Source of the DNA: Adiantum capillus-veneris
Taxonomy: Eukaryota; Streptophyta; Polypodiopsida; Polypodiales; Pteridaceae
DNA length: 64,000 bases
Direction: 5' to 3'
Assembly: GCA_014529385.2 (NCBI GenBank)
Contig: CM043942.1
Location: 54,128,647 to 54,192,646, forward strand
How positions within the stretch are numbered: position 1 is the first letter of the stretch; each line of letters starts with the position of its first letter. Positions 30,117 through 43,400 of this stretch are shown piece by piece. The position numbers and the translations under genes were made by a program. The notes beneath the pieces were generated by a model. It did not search any database. It saw only the letters and a list, made by a program, of their open reading frames with translations, and was not told the origin of the DNA.

Positions 30117-30590
30117 GTGGTACATCGGAGCAGTGTAGCGAACGAAATTATAAATATCGAATCGGATCCAATTTATCGCAATCGATTGGCAAACATGCTA
30201 GTTGATCGTATCCTGAAAAACGGCAAAAAATCACTAGCTTATCAGATTTTTTATCAGGCTATGAAGCGGATTAGATAAAAGACAAATAGGAACCCACTGT
30301 CTGTTCTGCGACAGGCAGTGCGTGGGGTAACTCCCGATGTAGTCACAGAAACCAAACGTGTGGGTGGATCAACTTATCGAGTTCCCATTGAAGTAGTACC
30401 TGCAAAAGGAAAAGCTTTGGCCATCCGGTGGTCATTGATCGCATGTCGAAAACGCTCAGGTCGAAGTATGGCTTTAAGGTCGAGTGATGAATTGATAGAT
30501 GCCGCCAGAAATTCTGGGAGTGCCATACGGAAGAAGGAAGAGACTCATAAAGTTGCGGAAGCTAACAAAGCTTTTGCCCACTTCCGTTAG
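30117..30590 (+). pseudogene. rps7: Plastid ribosomal protein S7 with in-frame TAA
   Basis: S7 landmarks are [52 protein letters not shown] and AHFR-stop. An in-frame TAA (30,276-30,278) replaces the Gln of RIRQKTNRNP. Fern plastids can correct this by U-to-C editing, so the stop may be inherited from the plastid rather than decay. No ATG is visible; GTG at 30,117 is in the right place. Confidence 0.9.
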
Positions 30591-31034
30591 TTTTGCTTAG
30601 ATGAGATTAGTTCCAATCCACAATCTTTTCGTTGTGGATTGGAATCGGGGCGCAAGTATCGGGGAATCGAGAAACACTACGCAGAGATGGATGAGTGAGG
30701 GGTTGACGACTACTTCCTCCTTAGTTCGTCAATTATTCCAATATTTACAATACGTTGGCCGATGCAAAGCTGCGGAGTGCTTCGTCCATGAAAAGGCTTG
30801 ACGCAGGATTCTTTTTTTAGAGACCAAAATTGATTAGGGGCGTGCATTACCTAGGAGATAAATTTCATTTCTCCCTCTCCCCTTGTTTTAGGGAATCCAG
30901 GTTGTGAAATAAGTGACAAAAAATTTTGAGATACGGGGAAAAAGCCTCTGTATCCAAGAATTCTAGAGACTCAATCGATTTTGGTTGACACGGATAGGTT
31001 TTTGTGATATGCTACATAGTAACAGGCTTACTAG

Positions 31035-32001
<967 letters not shown>

Positions 32002-32040
32002 GTTACCTTAGGGAAAAGGATCGCTCTGGGCACAGCCAAA

Positions 32041-32361
32041 GGTTTATTATTCAACCATAATGATTGCCGTCCAAACATCCTACATCGAGACCTCAAGACA
32101 GCGAATGTGCTTCTTGACGAGGCGCTAGAGGCTCACGTCGCCGACTTCGAGATGGCGCGGTTAGTGAGTGCATGTGACACATATCTTATTGTGTTGTGCT
32201 GTGAGCGCAGGGGACACCTGGATATGTGCCGGTACTACCAGACTCCCAAATGCACAGACAAAGGCAATGTGCACAGCTTCAGGGTGGTTGGTGTTTTCAG
32301 AGCTAATGACAAAAAGGCAGCCAACATGGTCGTCGGGAGCGACCGACAAACTATTGAATGA
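32041..32361 (+). pseudogene. BRI1-like receptor kinase catalytic fragment
   Basis: Encodes HRDLKTANVLLDEALEAHV, then ADFEMARLVSA-DT and, degraded, YYQ...CTDKGNVHSF. This corresponds to HRDLKSSNVLLD / DFGMARL / YYQSFRCSTKGDVYS of BRI1-type kinases. DFG is DFE, and the P-loop and the rest of the kinase are absent. It begins 60 nt after the psbA break. Confidence 0.85.
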
Positions 32362-32394
32362 TAGCTCTCGTAACCCCTCATATACTATATGACC

Positions 32395-32800
32395 TCCGGC
32401 TCGCCTAACCCCGATAAGCTCAACTCAGATAAGCCTGACTCGGATAAGCACGATAAGCTTAACTCAGATAAGCCAGACGGCCAGACAGTGGCTTGCCCCT
32501 GACCAACACTACCTAACAAGAAAAGAAGGCACGGTAAGGTTTAAGGTTGCGTTTTGCTCGCAGGACTTGTGGTTGCCGTGAAAGGGATAGCGGGTGACAG
32601 GATTCAGAAGGGCGGAAAGCAAATAAAACGAATCCTTCATCTACTCAAGCTACTTCAAATTTACTTAAAGCACCCGCATCTTCATCTACTAAAGGTACTT
32701 TACCTGAAGCACCTGCATCTTCACCCACGACTTCATCCACTAAAGGTACTTCGCTCGAAGTAACAGCACCTTTCATCCACTAAAGCTAGTTCACTCGAAG
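32395..32800 (+). repeat. Short tandem repeats, Thr/Pro/Ser-coding
   Basis: 32,400-32,475 has two units around gataagc..aactcagataag. 32,640-32,800 repeats a segment that in one frame codes SSTKGTLPEAPASS-like units, three times. The right-arm frame is 50,057-50,245 (minus). The left arm has an extra G that moves the frame. Confidence 0.6.
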
Positions 32801-33289
32801 TACCTGTTCCAGACTCAAAGAATGTACCGTCGAAATCGCGTGCAGGCTTCTTTTCTTTGGTTATATCGACAGAAACTGCAGAGAAAAGACACTTACTTGA
32901 AGAATTAGCCGCAGCTCGTGGGAGAGAGCACCTAATAATGGAGGAATTCCGCGGGATTTCTTGCGCGCGCTAAAAGTCGAGTCGACTAAAGGCCAATTCA
33001 TCCCCTCCCGCAAACCACCTAACCTATAGGTTAGATGATCTATCTCGAAAGATGGAGAAACCCAGTAGAGTAGTTCCAGTCCTGCCCTGAGCATTCCACT
33101 TTCACGATAACTGGTATGGTAGCTTCGCAGAGTGGGTTCGATGATTCATCATCAAATTGTTGACAGAAATCGACGATCAACGTTAAAAAGTACCCCACCC
33201 GGGTTCGGTTCATCCAGCCGCTATTTTCTTTTAATGGCGGAGGCAGAACAGGCGCAGTACGACAGGGAGTGGATTTGTAATCTTGGGGA
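32801..33289. other. Spacer
   Basis: No gene recognised. Minus-strand ORFs here show no motif. Confidence 0.4.
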
Positions 33290-34020
33290 AGGGAAGGGTT
33301 TGATTGCGTGCTTGACAAGGCTTTCGCACAACAACTTCTCTGGCGCTCTCTCCTCCATTGCGGCGCCCTTTCTTTCATGGCGTTTCAAACAACAGCCTTT
33401 CAGGCAGCCTCCCGATGGGTATCGGCCAATGCAGGACACTTAAACATCTTAACATTTCCTTTAATCAAGGAACTGGCGAAATACCTCTTAAAGCCTTCTT
33501 ATTATCTACCTTGAACCTCACAACTGCCATAGCTGGTAGTTGCTCAGACCTAACTCTGTTAGATCTCTCTAAAAATTTTATAACAGGCCCAATTCCCACA
33601 TCCCTCAGCTCCTGCCAAAGCTTGCGCCATGTCAACATCTCCTTGAACTCCATATTCCCACCATCTTCAACCAGCTAGTAAGCCTAGAGGTGCTTTCCGT
33701 CTCCAAAAACAATCTCACAGGCGCAATACTACCCGATTTTGGGGATTCTTTACACCAGCTTAAGAAGCTGGATCTTTCGGCAACAAGAAGAAACAAGATA
33801 ATCCCAATTGCCGGCTCTGCATAAGCTTGTATTGAGCTTCAACAAGTTCACGGGGCCTCTTCCTGCATCCCTCCCCAACTCCAGTAGGTTAAGGGTACTT
33901 GACCTCAGTGCAAATGCCTTCACAGGAAGTATTCCTGGCAAGATCTGTGGTCCTTCGCTCCGCAGATTGCTATTAGCAGACAATGATTTGTCTGGGGTGG
34001 TGCCCTTGGTCCTCTTTTTT
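33290..34020 (+). pseudogene. LRR ectodomain fragment of a BRI1-like kinase
   Basis: Successive LRRs in changing frames: NNSLSGSLPMGIGQC, LTLLDLSKNFITGPIPTSL, LEVLSVSKNNLTGAI, HKLVLSFNKFTGPLPASL, RVLDLSANAFTGSIPGKI and RLLLADNDLSGVVP. At least three frameshifts and stops are present. In an intact receptor the LRRs precede the kinase; here the kinase piece lies upstream, so the gene was broken and reordered. Confidence 0.9.
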
Positions 34021-35018
34021 AGGTAAGTGCTTGCCTTCTTTTTCTTTTAAATCACTAGTTTGATTCCTAAGCTCTATAGCTTGAAGCCTTTCATTAAGCT
34101 CTTCACGTGCTAGACGTTCAATTCGTAGTTGTTTTTCAATACTTTCACGTGCTAGACGTTCATTTTGTAATTGTTCAAATAGCATCTTACGTGCTAGACA
34201 TTCATTTTGTAATTGTTCTTTGAGCACCTCACGTGTTAAACGTTCATTTTTACGTTGTTCTTCGACAACCTTACGTTCACTTTTACGTTGTTCTTCGACA
34301 ACCTTACGTTCAATTTTACGTTGTTCAAAGACTACCTTACGTTCAATTTGTAGTTGTTCAAAGAAAAGATGTAGTTCAATTTGTAGTTGTTCAAAGAGTA
34401 TTGTTCTGGCATCATTTGATTGGTCAGCTTGCTGCATGGAGGGCTTAGACTCTGACTGCGGCATGGAGGGCTTAGACTCTGACTGCGGCATGGAGAGCAA
34501 CGAATCTGAATGCAGTGTAAAGGGTTTAGACTCTGACAATTGCGTAGATAGCAACGACTCAGCCTGCAACGACTCTGACAATTGCGTAGATAGCAACGAC
34601 TCAGCTTGCTTCATAGACTCTGACAATTGCGTAGCTGGCTGCAGGTTAGATTTCGTCGGCTTATTTGGTCTTGTCACTGACTTTTCAGATACCTTCAAGG
34701 GTAAGGTATCAACCCATATATTGTTCTCATCAATCACGAGGTTTCTTTGGTTGATGGGTCAATGCCTAGATTTAACATAATTGAGGCTCGGTAAATATTG
34801 AGTTTTGGCCAATTAATCTTAAAAGAAGACTCGTAAGTACTTTTAATAACTCGCCCAAGATTTTTATACTGTTCTATAAACCATGAAAGGTTGACCTTGT
34901 CTTTGGCTAACCCCTTGTTACGAATTATGTTATTAGATTCATCTAAGACTAAAGCATAGCATTTAGGCGCTAAGAAGTAACCCTCTACAATCTTGTGCTC
35001 TAGTTTAAGTTTTCCTAC
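33972..35018 (-). pseudogene. Plasmid-type DNA polymerase C-terminus with coiled-coil tail (frameshifted copy)
   Basis: Same gene as the intact right-arm copy at 47,821-48,867. In this arm one T is missing near 34,745, which breaks the frame after the polymerase part. The last 15 or so codons are antisense LRR sequence, marking a recombination junction at about 34,020. Confidence 0.7.
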
Positions 35019-35147
35019 CTAAAATTCAATAACTTACTTCATGAAATACACTGCACTGCGGCAGACACCCACGCTATAAGATTTCTTCATCAGTCAAAGG
35101 GACTCAGTCAAAACCTATCCCATAATATAGTGGTTAAAAAAGAGGCA

Positions 35148-35732
35148 TCAAGCAAAGCTAGAGTAGGCGGAGCGAAAGAATAGTTGTAGCTTATTCGACT
35201 GGTATTCATTTCGTTTAATAAGAGGTGGATTGTTAATGCAAGCAAGCAGTCGCGGAAAGAGCCGGGGTCCCCCGTTCCTTAGCGACGACATCAGTTTGAG
35301 AATGTTAAACAGGTTTTGCATCTGCGAACTGATAAACCATAGGTAGGCATTATTCGCAACAATATTCTCTCCCTCTTCTTCTTCTATGGCAAATGTGCCA
35401 TATGCAATTAGCAGTTTTATCAACAAAACCAGGCTCGGGTCACAGGTAACCTGAGAGATCAAGTCGACAGTCGGTATTCCTTGAACGAGAGGAGCGGTTA
35501 ATAAAGCAGATAATCGCCCCAACCTTCAGGTAATTCCAAAGAGGTTAAGAATACATTTGCTCTCGCCGGGTCTACTGGCTCCAACGAGCGCTTGCCTTGC
35601 ACCAATATTGTTCGAATGGTTGCAGAGTGGGTTTTCGCTTTGTACGCAAGCATCTCAAATTGGTCGTTATCTAGATCTTGAAGCGCAGGATATTCCTTTC
35701 TGATTCTGGCCCAGATTTGCGCATTATTCATG
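35148..35732 (-). pseudogene. LPEGWG orphan family, copy 2 (left, frameshifted)
   Basis: Left-arm partner of 47,107-47,691. One T fewer near 35,505 splits the frame. See the right-arm entry. Confidence 0.6.
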
Positions 35733-35845
35733 ATGTAAGGTTGCTTTTTGCTACGCAGGTAGTGCGTTGATGTAGTTACTCTCACTAGTTTCTTCGTATC
35801 CATAACTTTTTTGCAAGCAAATTGCCCGATCCCAGCACCAGTCAC

Positions 35846-36536
35846 GAATTAGTTTAGGGATTCCGAAACAAGTTTTTTGCCGCCCACCCTCGCAAACTGC
35901 AGCAGCAATAAAGGGCCCACATAATGCTTGCCAAGCAAGCGGAAAAGGTAATAAAAGCTTGCATTTAGCCTTTTTCAAGCATCTTTAGGCGATCGATGCA
36001 CAAAGTATGGCTTAAGATCGGTGCTTACCACGGGAAGAGTTCGGGTTTAGCTCAGCATAATTCCAAACTTAACTAAACTAACTTACAGAGCAGAGCAGAG
36101 CAAAGCAGAGATGCAACCTTAGCGTCTCTACAACGATATCGTGCCATACTACATCCCTGGCCCTCCAAGATCAAGTTGAAAAGGAAGCCTCGATGTCGGA
36201 ACAAGCTCACGGGCACGATCCCAGAGCAGAGGAATTAAGAACCCTAACCTACCTCACCAGCTCGACCTCCCTAACAACGACCTATCTCCCGCCCGCTACG
36301 AGTGGAATGCCAGCGAGACTGAAGGCACTCGACGGGGTAATCCGTGATAGATAGATAGATCGTAGGGTTTGGTTTATAGTATACGAGGGATACATGTGTA
36401 TCCGGGCATATGCGGGCTGCCGACATCTGCACAGCAGATAAGCTACTCTTAGGGCCCATATCGAATCCATCCAGTAGATCATGGATGAGGCATCCTCGTT
36501 CTGACGATCCTGCATTCTTTGCAGCGTGCCCGTGTA
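35846..36536. other. Spacer with repeat F copy 2
   Basis: Repeat F (35,930-36,140) is the partner of 23,640-23,830, with a cagagcagagcaaagcagag microsatellite inside. The rest has no recognised gene. Confidence 0.55.
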
Positions 36537-36588
36537 ACCCGGGAGTTTCAACCCTGCAGCCGGAGTGACTTTGTAGCCCCCTGCCCGG
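36537..36588 (+). repeat. 50-bp copy of an rrnL segment
   Basis: cccgggagtttcaaccctgc and the following 30 bases are identical to 16,851-16,900 inside the central rrnL exon. Confidence 0.85.
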
Positions 36589-36799
36589 GGCGGGGAGATT
36601 TCAGCTTTCAGAAGCGGGCTCGTTAGAAGGAGTTTGGAAGAAGCATTCATTCACGAAGTCGCGCATCAATATTATGTTTTATCGATGACGATGAATAGGG
36701 TGTTACGCTAAATAAACTTATCAAACCTTGCCTACTTAGTGAATAATACGCAGCTAAAGCAATAATAAATGCGCTAAAGAAAAAGTGAAAACAAAGATG

Positions 36800-37505
36800 A
36801 TCGCTACACTTAGGCTTCCCAACCCAAATAGGGGAATCCTTTCGTTCCGCTTGCCTTGCACCAAGTTATAATATAAAATAGGCAATGATCGCTATGCTCA
36901 GGCTTCCCTATTGATTTAATAGGGTAATCCTTTCGTTACGCTTGCCAAAGCGCCCGTGCACTCTTTATATTGTATTGCCGTGTGCGCATGGGTAGCGATC
37001 GCTCAGGCTTCCCTGCCCTTTGCTTGCTTTTTTCCTTTCCTTTCCTTGCCTTTTTTCCATGAAAAAGAACAAAAACCTAAGGTAATAAGTAGCGATTGCT
37101 ACGCTCAGGCTTCTCTGAATCCGAAAGCGAGGAAACCAAAGAAAACCAAAAAGAAAAGATAAAACAGGAAAGAAAAGATAAAACCAAAAACACTTTAGTT
37201 CTTAGATTTATTAGTTGAAACTAAGTTTCTTTTGAAATGTGCCTTGCACTTTGTTTTTTCCTTAGTCTTTAGCTCAAGCTGGGTCACTACTTATGTAGGG
37301 TTATGAAAACAAACCGTTGAAACAACGTCTTTTCATGGCTTCGTACGTGAAAACAAGCATCAGCTTCAAAGCCGAATCATGGCTTATTGCTACAGTGTAC
37401 CTCTCCCACTCTTCTTTTTACAACGCTATAAAGATGATCGCTATGCTCAGGCTTCCCTTTCACAGGGGGAAGCCTTGCGCTTCGCTTGCCTTGCACTTTG
37501 AATCT
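36800..37505 (-). repeat. Cluster of Bpu-like hairpin repeats
   Basis: At least four full copies and one partial copy (about 36,805, 36,882, 36,990, 37,090 and 37,430). On the minus strand each reads ggcaagcg.. then a short hairpin such as ttcccc...gggaa, then gcctgagcatagcgatc. Most carry CCTNAGC (a Bpu10I site), as in the Bpu repeats described in Cycas mtDNA, from memory. Confidence 0.65.
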
Positions 37506-38198
37506 TTCTCTTTATTGAATTTCTTAGTATCATACAGCAGGATTCGAACTTGCTTGGTTAACTAATCTTCGTAGGATACGTTAGCATCGACTATTCTTAG
37601 ATAAAGTACAAGCTATGCATGGCAAAAAGACCCCGAACCCGCGATCTCTGTGTATTCGAAGAATACAGGCTTTAGTGAAGCTATGCAACGCAATGATCGG
37701 GTACAACGGATACTTTACGAAGTTCAGTTCAGTTATGCCTTTAGCAAACCTCTTTAGAGCCTTTGGAAACAAAGCAAAACCATTTTATTAACAACAATGG
37801 GAAAGGGAGCAAAGGACACTATAAAAAGAAAAGAGATATCGACTCAACAAGCTAAGAAGTGCCGACTTCGTATTTTTCTTCCAAGTAACCGTTTCCCGAC
37901 ACTTCGTCCTTACTAAAGGCAAGGTTTAGAGGCAACTGGATCCATTACCACGCGAACCACCCTAGCCGCAAGGCCATAGGCTAAGTTGTTAATAAATGGG
38001 AAAGAATATACTAAGAATGGGTTGGTGAATCCGAACCATGATAGCTCAATTATCTTTTTCTAAGGAACAATTGAGTATAATTATTCAACACGATAGATTC
38101 ATCTAACAGTCTTTTCGAATCGAAGAGCTACGTGAAAAGTGCATCAGCTTTGGGGGAAAGCTCTAGCTCTGAATCGGAAACTTTAACAGAACGATAGG
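37506..38198. other. Spacer
   Basis: A possible tRNA 3' remnant on the minus strand (gttcgaatcctgctgtatga, 37,530-37,560). Otherwise nothing recognised. Confidence 0.4.
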
Positions 38199-38453
38199 AT
38201 GACTAAGTGGCTACATCGAAATCAATCTCTTCCTCCTGAGGGGCGAAAAGAAAACCGCCTCACAGAGCTAACACGTGTTGGCAGAGACTTAACCTGCGAT
38301 AAAATCCCCGATCTCAAGTGGGTCGTCAAAGACGCGGCTACAGCCAGAAGTTCCCAGAATGAAGGAATTGATCCAGCCAGTCAGCAGGTGCAAAACGTGT
38401 TAACTAAAATTGAAATAGCGCGTTTTCTAACAAGCAAAGCAAAGACTTTATAA
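38199..38453 (+). CDS. Orphan 84-codon ORF
   Basis: Hydrophilic, starts MTKWLHRNQSLPPEG, no recognised motif. It is identical in the right arm (44,385-44,639). It could be chance. Confidence 0.25.
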   Translation: MTKWLHRNQSLPPEGRKENRLTELTRVGRDLTCDKIPDLKWVVKDAATARSSQNEGIDPASQQVQNVLTKIEIARFLTSKAKTL

Positions 38454-38663
38454 GCAAAAGATTCGATCATCCCTTACCACGAGAGCCACCTTCTACGTAG
38501 CTACTACAACAATTAATACTACCCTTTACATGTAGTGCAGCCAAGATTGCTTATTCATGGTTTAGCAGCACGCACTTAGTTCTTCTTTCAGGAGGGGCTC
38601 TTTTATAATAAGAAAAACACTTTAAAGTCTTTAAACTACATTCATTCATTGTAACTCTTTTCA

Positions 38664-38846
38664 TTAATTATCCCCATGCTCTGCATTTTCACTTACTGCA
38701 CCTACTTCAGCATTATTTAATGTACCTACCTCAGCATTATTTAATGTCCCTAGCTCAGTAGGTACATTTTCAACCTTAAAAGGACTTAGTATCTGGGCCT
38801 GAAAGGTATGTTCGTTACGGTCTTGACGCGATATGGGAGTTTGCAT
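38664..38846 (-). CDS. Small ORF with duplicated GTLNNAEV
   Basis: 60 codons. An exact tandem duplication of 24 bp gives GTLNNAEVGTLNNAEV, followed by the variant GAVSENAEH. Function unknown. Confidence 0.25.
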   Translation of the reverse strand: MQTPISRQDRNEHTFQAQILSPFKVENVPTELGTLNNAEVGTLNNAEVGAVSENAEHGDN

Positions 38847-39119
38847 TTTCGGGGCCTCTTCTTCTCCATACAGAGCTAGTGATGAATTTAATCAAAATGT
38901 AGGATTAGAATAGATTACAAAGCTTCTGTCGTCGTCAAACGACTCCGTCCCTAGTTTTTTATACTCTATACTTTAGAACATTGATTTAGAACTAATTTGT
39001 TTCATTTCATAAGATGTGTGTTCAGTTTAGAAAGCTATGAATACAAAAGGAAATCTCACAAACGGGAATGGAACGCATGAAAGAGCTCATTTGTTTTTCA
39101 GGTAGTATTTGTAAAGAAA

Positions 39120-39985
39120 GTGCAGTTTGCATTAACCTTAAGGCAGCTATCACGCGCGAAGAGCACGTTACGACCTGTTGGCCCTAAGCTCCATGGTGGG
39201 TAGGCAGTAAACCCAACTTTACCCACCTAAAGGACAGTAAGGGCGTGAAGACCGAAGTTGGTGTAGTGTTAGCCAAAGCGTGAGTCAATGAGTCTTGTTA
39301 CAGGCTCCCCTCCAGCAGCGGGGCATGCACGGAGAGATGCATGGGCGCAGCTACTGGGATTATGGTATGTTAGGTTCCTGTCGTGGTAGGAGATAGCGGC
39401 CCCCTATCATCCTCAAGATGTGGCGTAGCCATCATATTCATACATACGGTTAAGAGTTTAGGGGCTGAAATGGCTGAAGCACGGGAAAATAACGATCTCC
39501 GCTAGAGCTTTTGGGGATTTCCTAAAGGCTCCGGGATCTTTTGCAAACCCTATGTCCAATATCGTATAGCAGATACTAGTTGTATGGTAGGTATTAAGGG
39601 AAGCAGAAGCTTTTACTTTTGGATAGAGATTAGATGGGTTAAAAACAAGCCAAGGGAACATACAAACCTTTGTTGCATTTTAAGTGACCCCAATGTCGTT
39701 TGGGCGGCTTCTAAGTGCCCCAGGTCAACCCCTAGGGATTTAGCTTCGAGCAGAGACAAAGGAAGGGAACTCTGAGTTTTTTCTAGTAAAACCAAAGTGG
39801 ATAAACCCCTGAATCTTTGATCGATGGGTTAATGAAACTTGCTAAGCTATTTGGGATGAAAGTTTCAAAGGAGGTTAACCCGCTTAACGTGTCATGACAT
39901 TAGAGCCTGATAAAACTAAAAGGCCGCCACGGGCATAACTCACCAAGAGACGAGGTCGTGTAGGAAGCTGTTTGAATAGCTCAAA
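39120..39985 (+). other. 5' part of a group II intron, cut by the gap
   Basis: Starts with GTGCAGTTTG (candidate 5' end) and has domain I-like pairing (gctcccctccagcagcgggg). It then enters maturase-like coding sequence (WVKNKPRE, ILSDPNVVWAA near 39,640-39,710). The sequence stops at the N gap. The right-arm copy continues into RT sequence. Confidence 0.6.
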
Positions 39986-40185
39986 NNNNNNNNNNNNNNN
40001 NNNNNNNNNNNNNNNNNNNNNNNNNNNNNNNNNNNNNNNNNNNNNNNNNNNNNNNNNNNNNNNNNNNNNNNNNNNNNNNNNNNNNNNNNNNNNNNNNNNN
40101 NNNNNNNNNNNNNNNNNNNNNNNNNNNNNNNNNNNNNNNNNNNNNNNNNNNNNNNNNNNNNNNNNNNNNNNNNNNNNNNNNNNNN
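39986..40185. other. Assembly gap of exactly 200 N
   Basis: A fixed-length run of N typical of a scaffolder join. The true distance and order are unknown. Confidence 0.99.
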
Positions 40186-40460
40186 GGATTTTGAGAGATC
40201 TCGTCGGGTCCCCGCAGATCTCTCTTACCCTGCTTTTCGGCGCCTTAACTTTACCTCGCGGAGTTTCTTTATTGAAAGATAAGGCCAAGGGACTCTTTCA
40301 TATGGTCAAACTTCAAATCGCACAATGAAGATTAAGGCCCATTACCCTGCCATCATCAGCAAGAGTTTCTATAAAAAACCGGTGCATCATACATATACAT
40401 ATATCAGGAATCACCCAGTTAAACCTAGAACTCTCTGTCCCAATAAACGCAGCGGTAATC
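40186..40460 (-). other. Sequence downstream of the group II intron
   Basis: Should hold the 3' exon of the gene interrupted by the intron. A minus-strand frame starting ITAAFIGTESSRFNW is open, but I do not recognise it. Confidence 0.3.
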
Positions 40461-43400
40461 GTAGGGGTCAAAGCCACCCTGCCCTCCGAACCGGACGTGG
40501 AAGTTTCCTCTTATCCAGCTCTCCACAGAACTTTAAATGGATTAATCAGTTATAGCTTATTTTAATTAACCTTGTACGCAATTACTAGATCTAAACAATC
40601 AAAGAAAACTAGACCCTTATACGTCTGGACACGATGGCGGTGACATAGAGAAAAGGGATCTGCTTTTAGTTCGGTGCCGACTAAATGGCAGCCAGGCCCA
40701 AAAGTATCTATTCCTTTTAAAGTTCACCGCTTCAACTTCACGAAAATGGTCGGGATGTATCACTAACTTACAGACGTGGTAAATTTCAATGTCCAAGTTT
40801 TTGCGTGCGTTCCAACACGGCACTGGCTAAGTTGGTCCAAAGTTGCTTAAGGAAGCGAATCCAGTCAAGGTTGAGAGACTTGAATTCACCGGCCGGCAAT
40901 CTAAACTTTTACATCCATATCTTTTCTTGAGCTTCTGATCCCAGCTAAAGGCATCAACAAAATCTTTTTGCCTCTTTTATCTACATACTCCAAGTTCTTA
41001 TTGAATCCTTGAATTATTCCCCGACTTGTGTTGTGCCCACCTGTCGAAACGGGAATGGCAGGCCATTGGATATAATAATCCACTTTTGCCTTTGCTGATT
41101 TTTGCGAATATGAGAATCGCAGGCAGCTGCGGCATTGCATCATCAGACAAGTAAATTGGATTTTCTGATTCTTCTGAGTAGGGTTGGCGATATGAGATCT
41201 ATTTGCTTGCCTTGATTTGTGGTAGATTCGCTTTTCAGAGCTAGAACTGTAGTGAGACGTAATTGTCTATTTTTGTACCCTTTGAAAACGAGGCATGAGG
41301 CTTTTTCTTTCTTTAAGGGCCCGGAACCGGGACACATCTAGCCCAGATATCTCAGTTAATTTTACTACCCACTGCCTGGTCTGGTCTTGGGGATCCTGGT
41401 TATTGAATCTTGCGGCGCGGGCTATACAGCGGCGCTGTTCCTTTCTTTGCTTTAGAGGAACACTTGCTTAGAAAGGCCTAAAATAAATTGCATGCATGGA
41501 GAAGGGAAAGCTATGCTTTCCCCGTGTCTCCCTTCAAAAAGGGATGGGATCCAAGAACTAAAAAAAACAAGAATAAAGCGCTTCTTTCTTAGCTCCTGGC
41601 CGCTTTCCTGAACTGAGCCCCGGGAGACAAGACAAGTACAAAGTAGGCGCGGTGGATGTTTCTTCGCCTCATTCCATTCAGGCCTTATAAAACGAAGCAC
41701 GCAAAAGCGCTTCTTTGGGCCAAGGATGGGATGAAGCGCTAAGTTGCTGGAGTTATCACTTCAACGTAACGAGAAGAGAACCTGGCCTAGGCCTCCTCTT
41801 TCCGGTCTCATGCATGGTGCTATTCTCCCTTTTTTATAGTTTCCTTTCGAAACTGTAGACGCTTCCTTGCCCTTCCTGTCCTCAAGTAATTCAATTGCAA
41901 AAAAACGCCAGGTTTCTAGTTTGAGAAGGGAGCAAGAAAGCTGACTAGCCGATTTCTCTGGGTCTCCAGACGCCTTCCGCAAAGCTCTTGCCAACATAGC
42001 CACAGCTCTCTTCTTGAAAGCTGCCCCGAGCCGCTTCCCATAGATTTCAGCCATATAGCGAGCCGTGTTTTTCACTCCCAGGCGCCACTCGCGTTGTTTT
42101 AAGGAGATTTAAGGCCAATTCTTAATCAAAGGCACCTTAATACGCATACCCAAAAAGGTAGCTTTTCCAAAAGCAATATGCTTTATCTTAGCTGCCATGT
42201 CTACCTCTAACCGTGGCTAATTTTACAGGAATTCAGTAATTCTGTCCCAAATCCCTCTCACCAAATTCGCGTAACCGGCAATTCCTGGCAATGAGTCATC
42301 CGCGTAACGCACGTATTTTATCTAAATGAATTTAGGGTCCCTGAACGAGAAGATGCCTGCCTTTATAACTGCCCTCTTGGCCATAACTGCGATTGATATT
42401 CTTTTTTGTTTCATAATAGGCTAATTGGCCTTAAAACAGAGATATGCCCTATTCCTTTTGCGGAGCCTACAGGCCTTAATAGTGCTATATTATCTAACCA
42501 ATGAATCAATGAACATGTCTAGCTTCTGGGGGTAGATATTACATAGAGGGAGCGAAACGATACTCCCCTGCAGTACTCTTTTCTTTGGGCTAGGCTTTCT
42601 CCACTTACCCTCCATCAGACTTACCTTAGAAAGACAGTCTAACAGAAGCATGAACCCAAAATCTTCCATCCTTCGTTCAATGGAAGACTTAGAGATGTCT
42701 TAATCAATGGAATCGTAACCCTTCTCGATGTCAAGCTCTAACAACCAAGAAATGCCTGTCCATTCTTTTGTTATGAACTCCAGTCCCATGTAACACTCTC
42801 TGTTCGGCCCAGACTTACGCAAGTAATCCAAAAAGGTACTTTCATACACGCCTTTTAGAGCTATTCAAACAGCTTCCTACACGACCTCGTCTCTTGGTGA
42901 AGTTATGCGTTGCGGCCTTTTAGTTTTATCAGGCTCTAATGTCATGACACGTTAAGCGGGTTAACCTCCTTTGAAACTTTCATCCCAAATAGCTTAGCAA
43001 GTTTCATTAACCCATCGATCAAAGATTCAGGGGTTTATCCACTTTGGTTTTACTAGAAAACTCTAGAGTTCCCTTCCTTTGTCTCTGCTCGAAGCTAAAT
43101 CCCTAGGGGTTGACCTGGGGCACTTAGAAGCCGCCCAAACGACATTGGGGTCACTTAAAATGCAACAAAGGTTTGTATGTTCCCTTGGCTTGTTTTTAAC
43201 CCATCTAATCTCTATCCAAAAGTAAAAGCTTCTGCTTCCCTTAATACCTACCATACAACTAGTATCTGCTATACGATATTGGACATAGGGTTTGCAAAAG
43301 ATCCCGGAGCCTTTAGGAAATCCCCAAAAGCTCTAGCGGAGATCGTTATTTTCCCGTGCTTCAGCCATTTCAGCCCCTAAACTCTTAACCGTATGTATGA

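Noticed and set aside
34220-34780. 186-codon ORF antisense to the polymerase tail
   Set aside because: Low-complexity mirror of the coiled-coil repeats. The sense strand carries the recognisable polymerase part.
36800-37505. CRISPR-like array
   Set aside because: Repeat spacing and unit length vary, units are hairpins with partial copies, and no cas-like gene is present.
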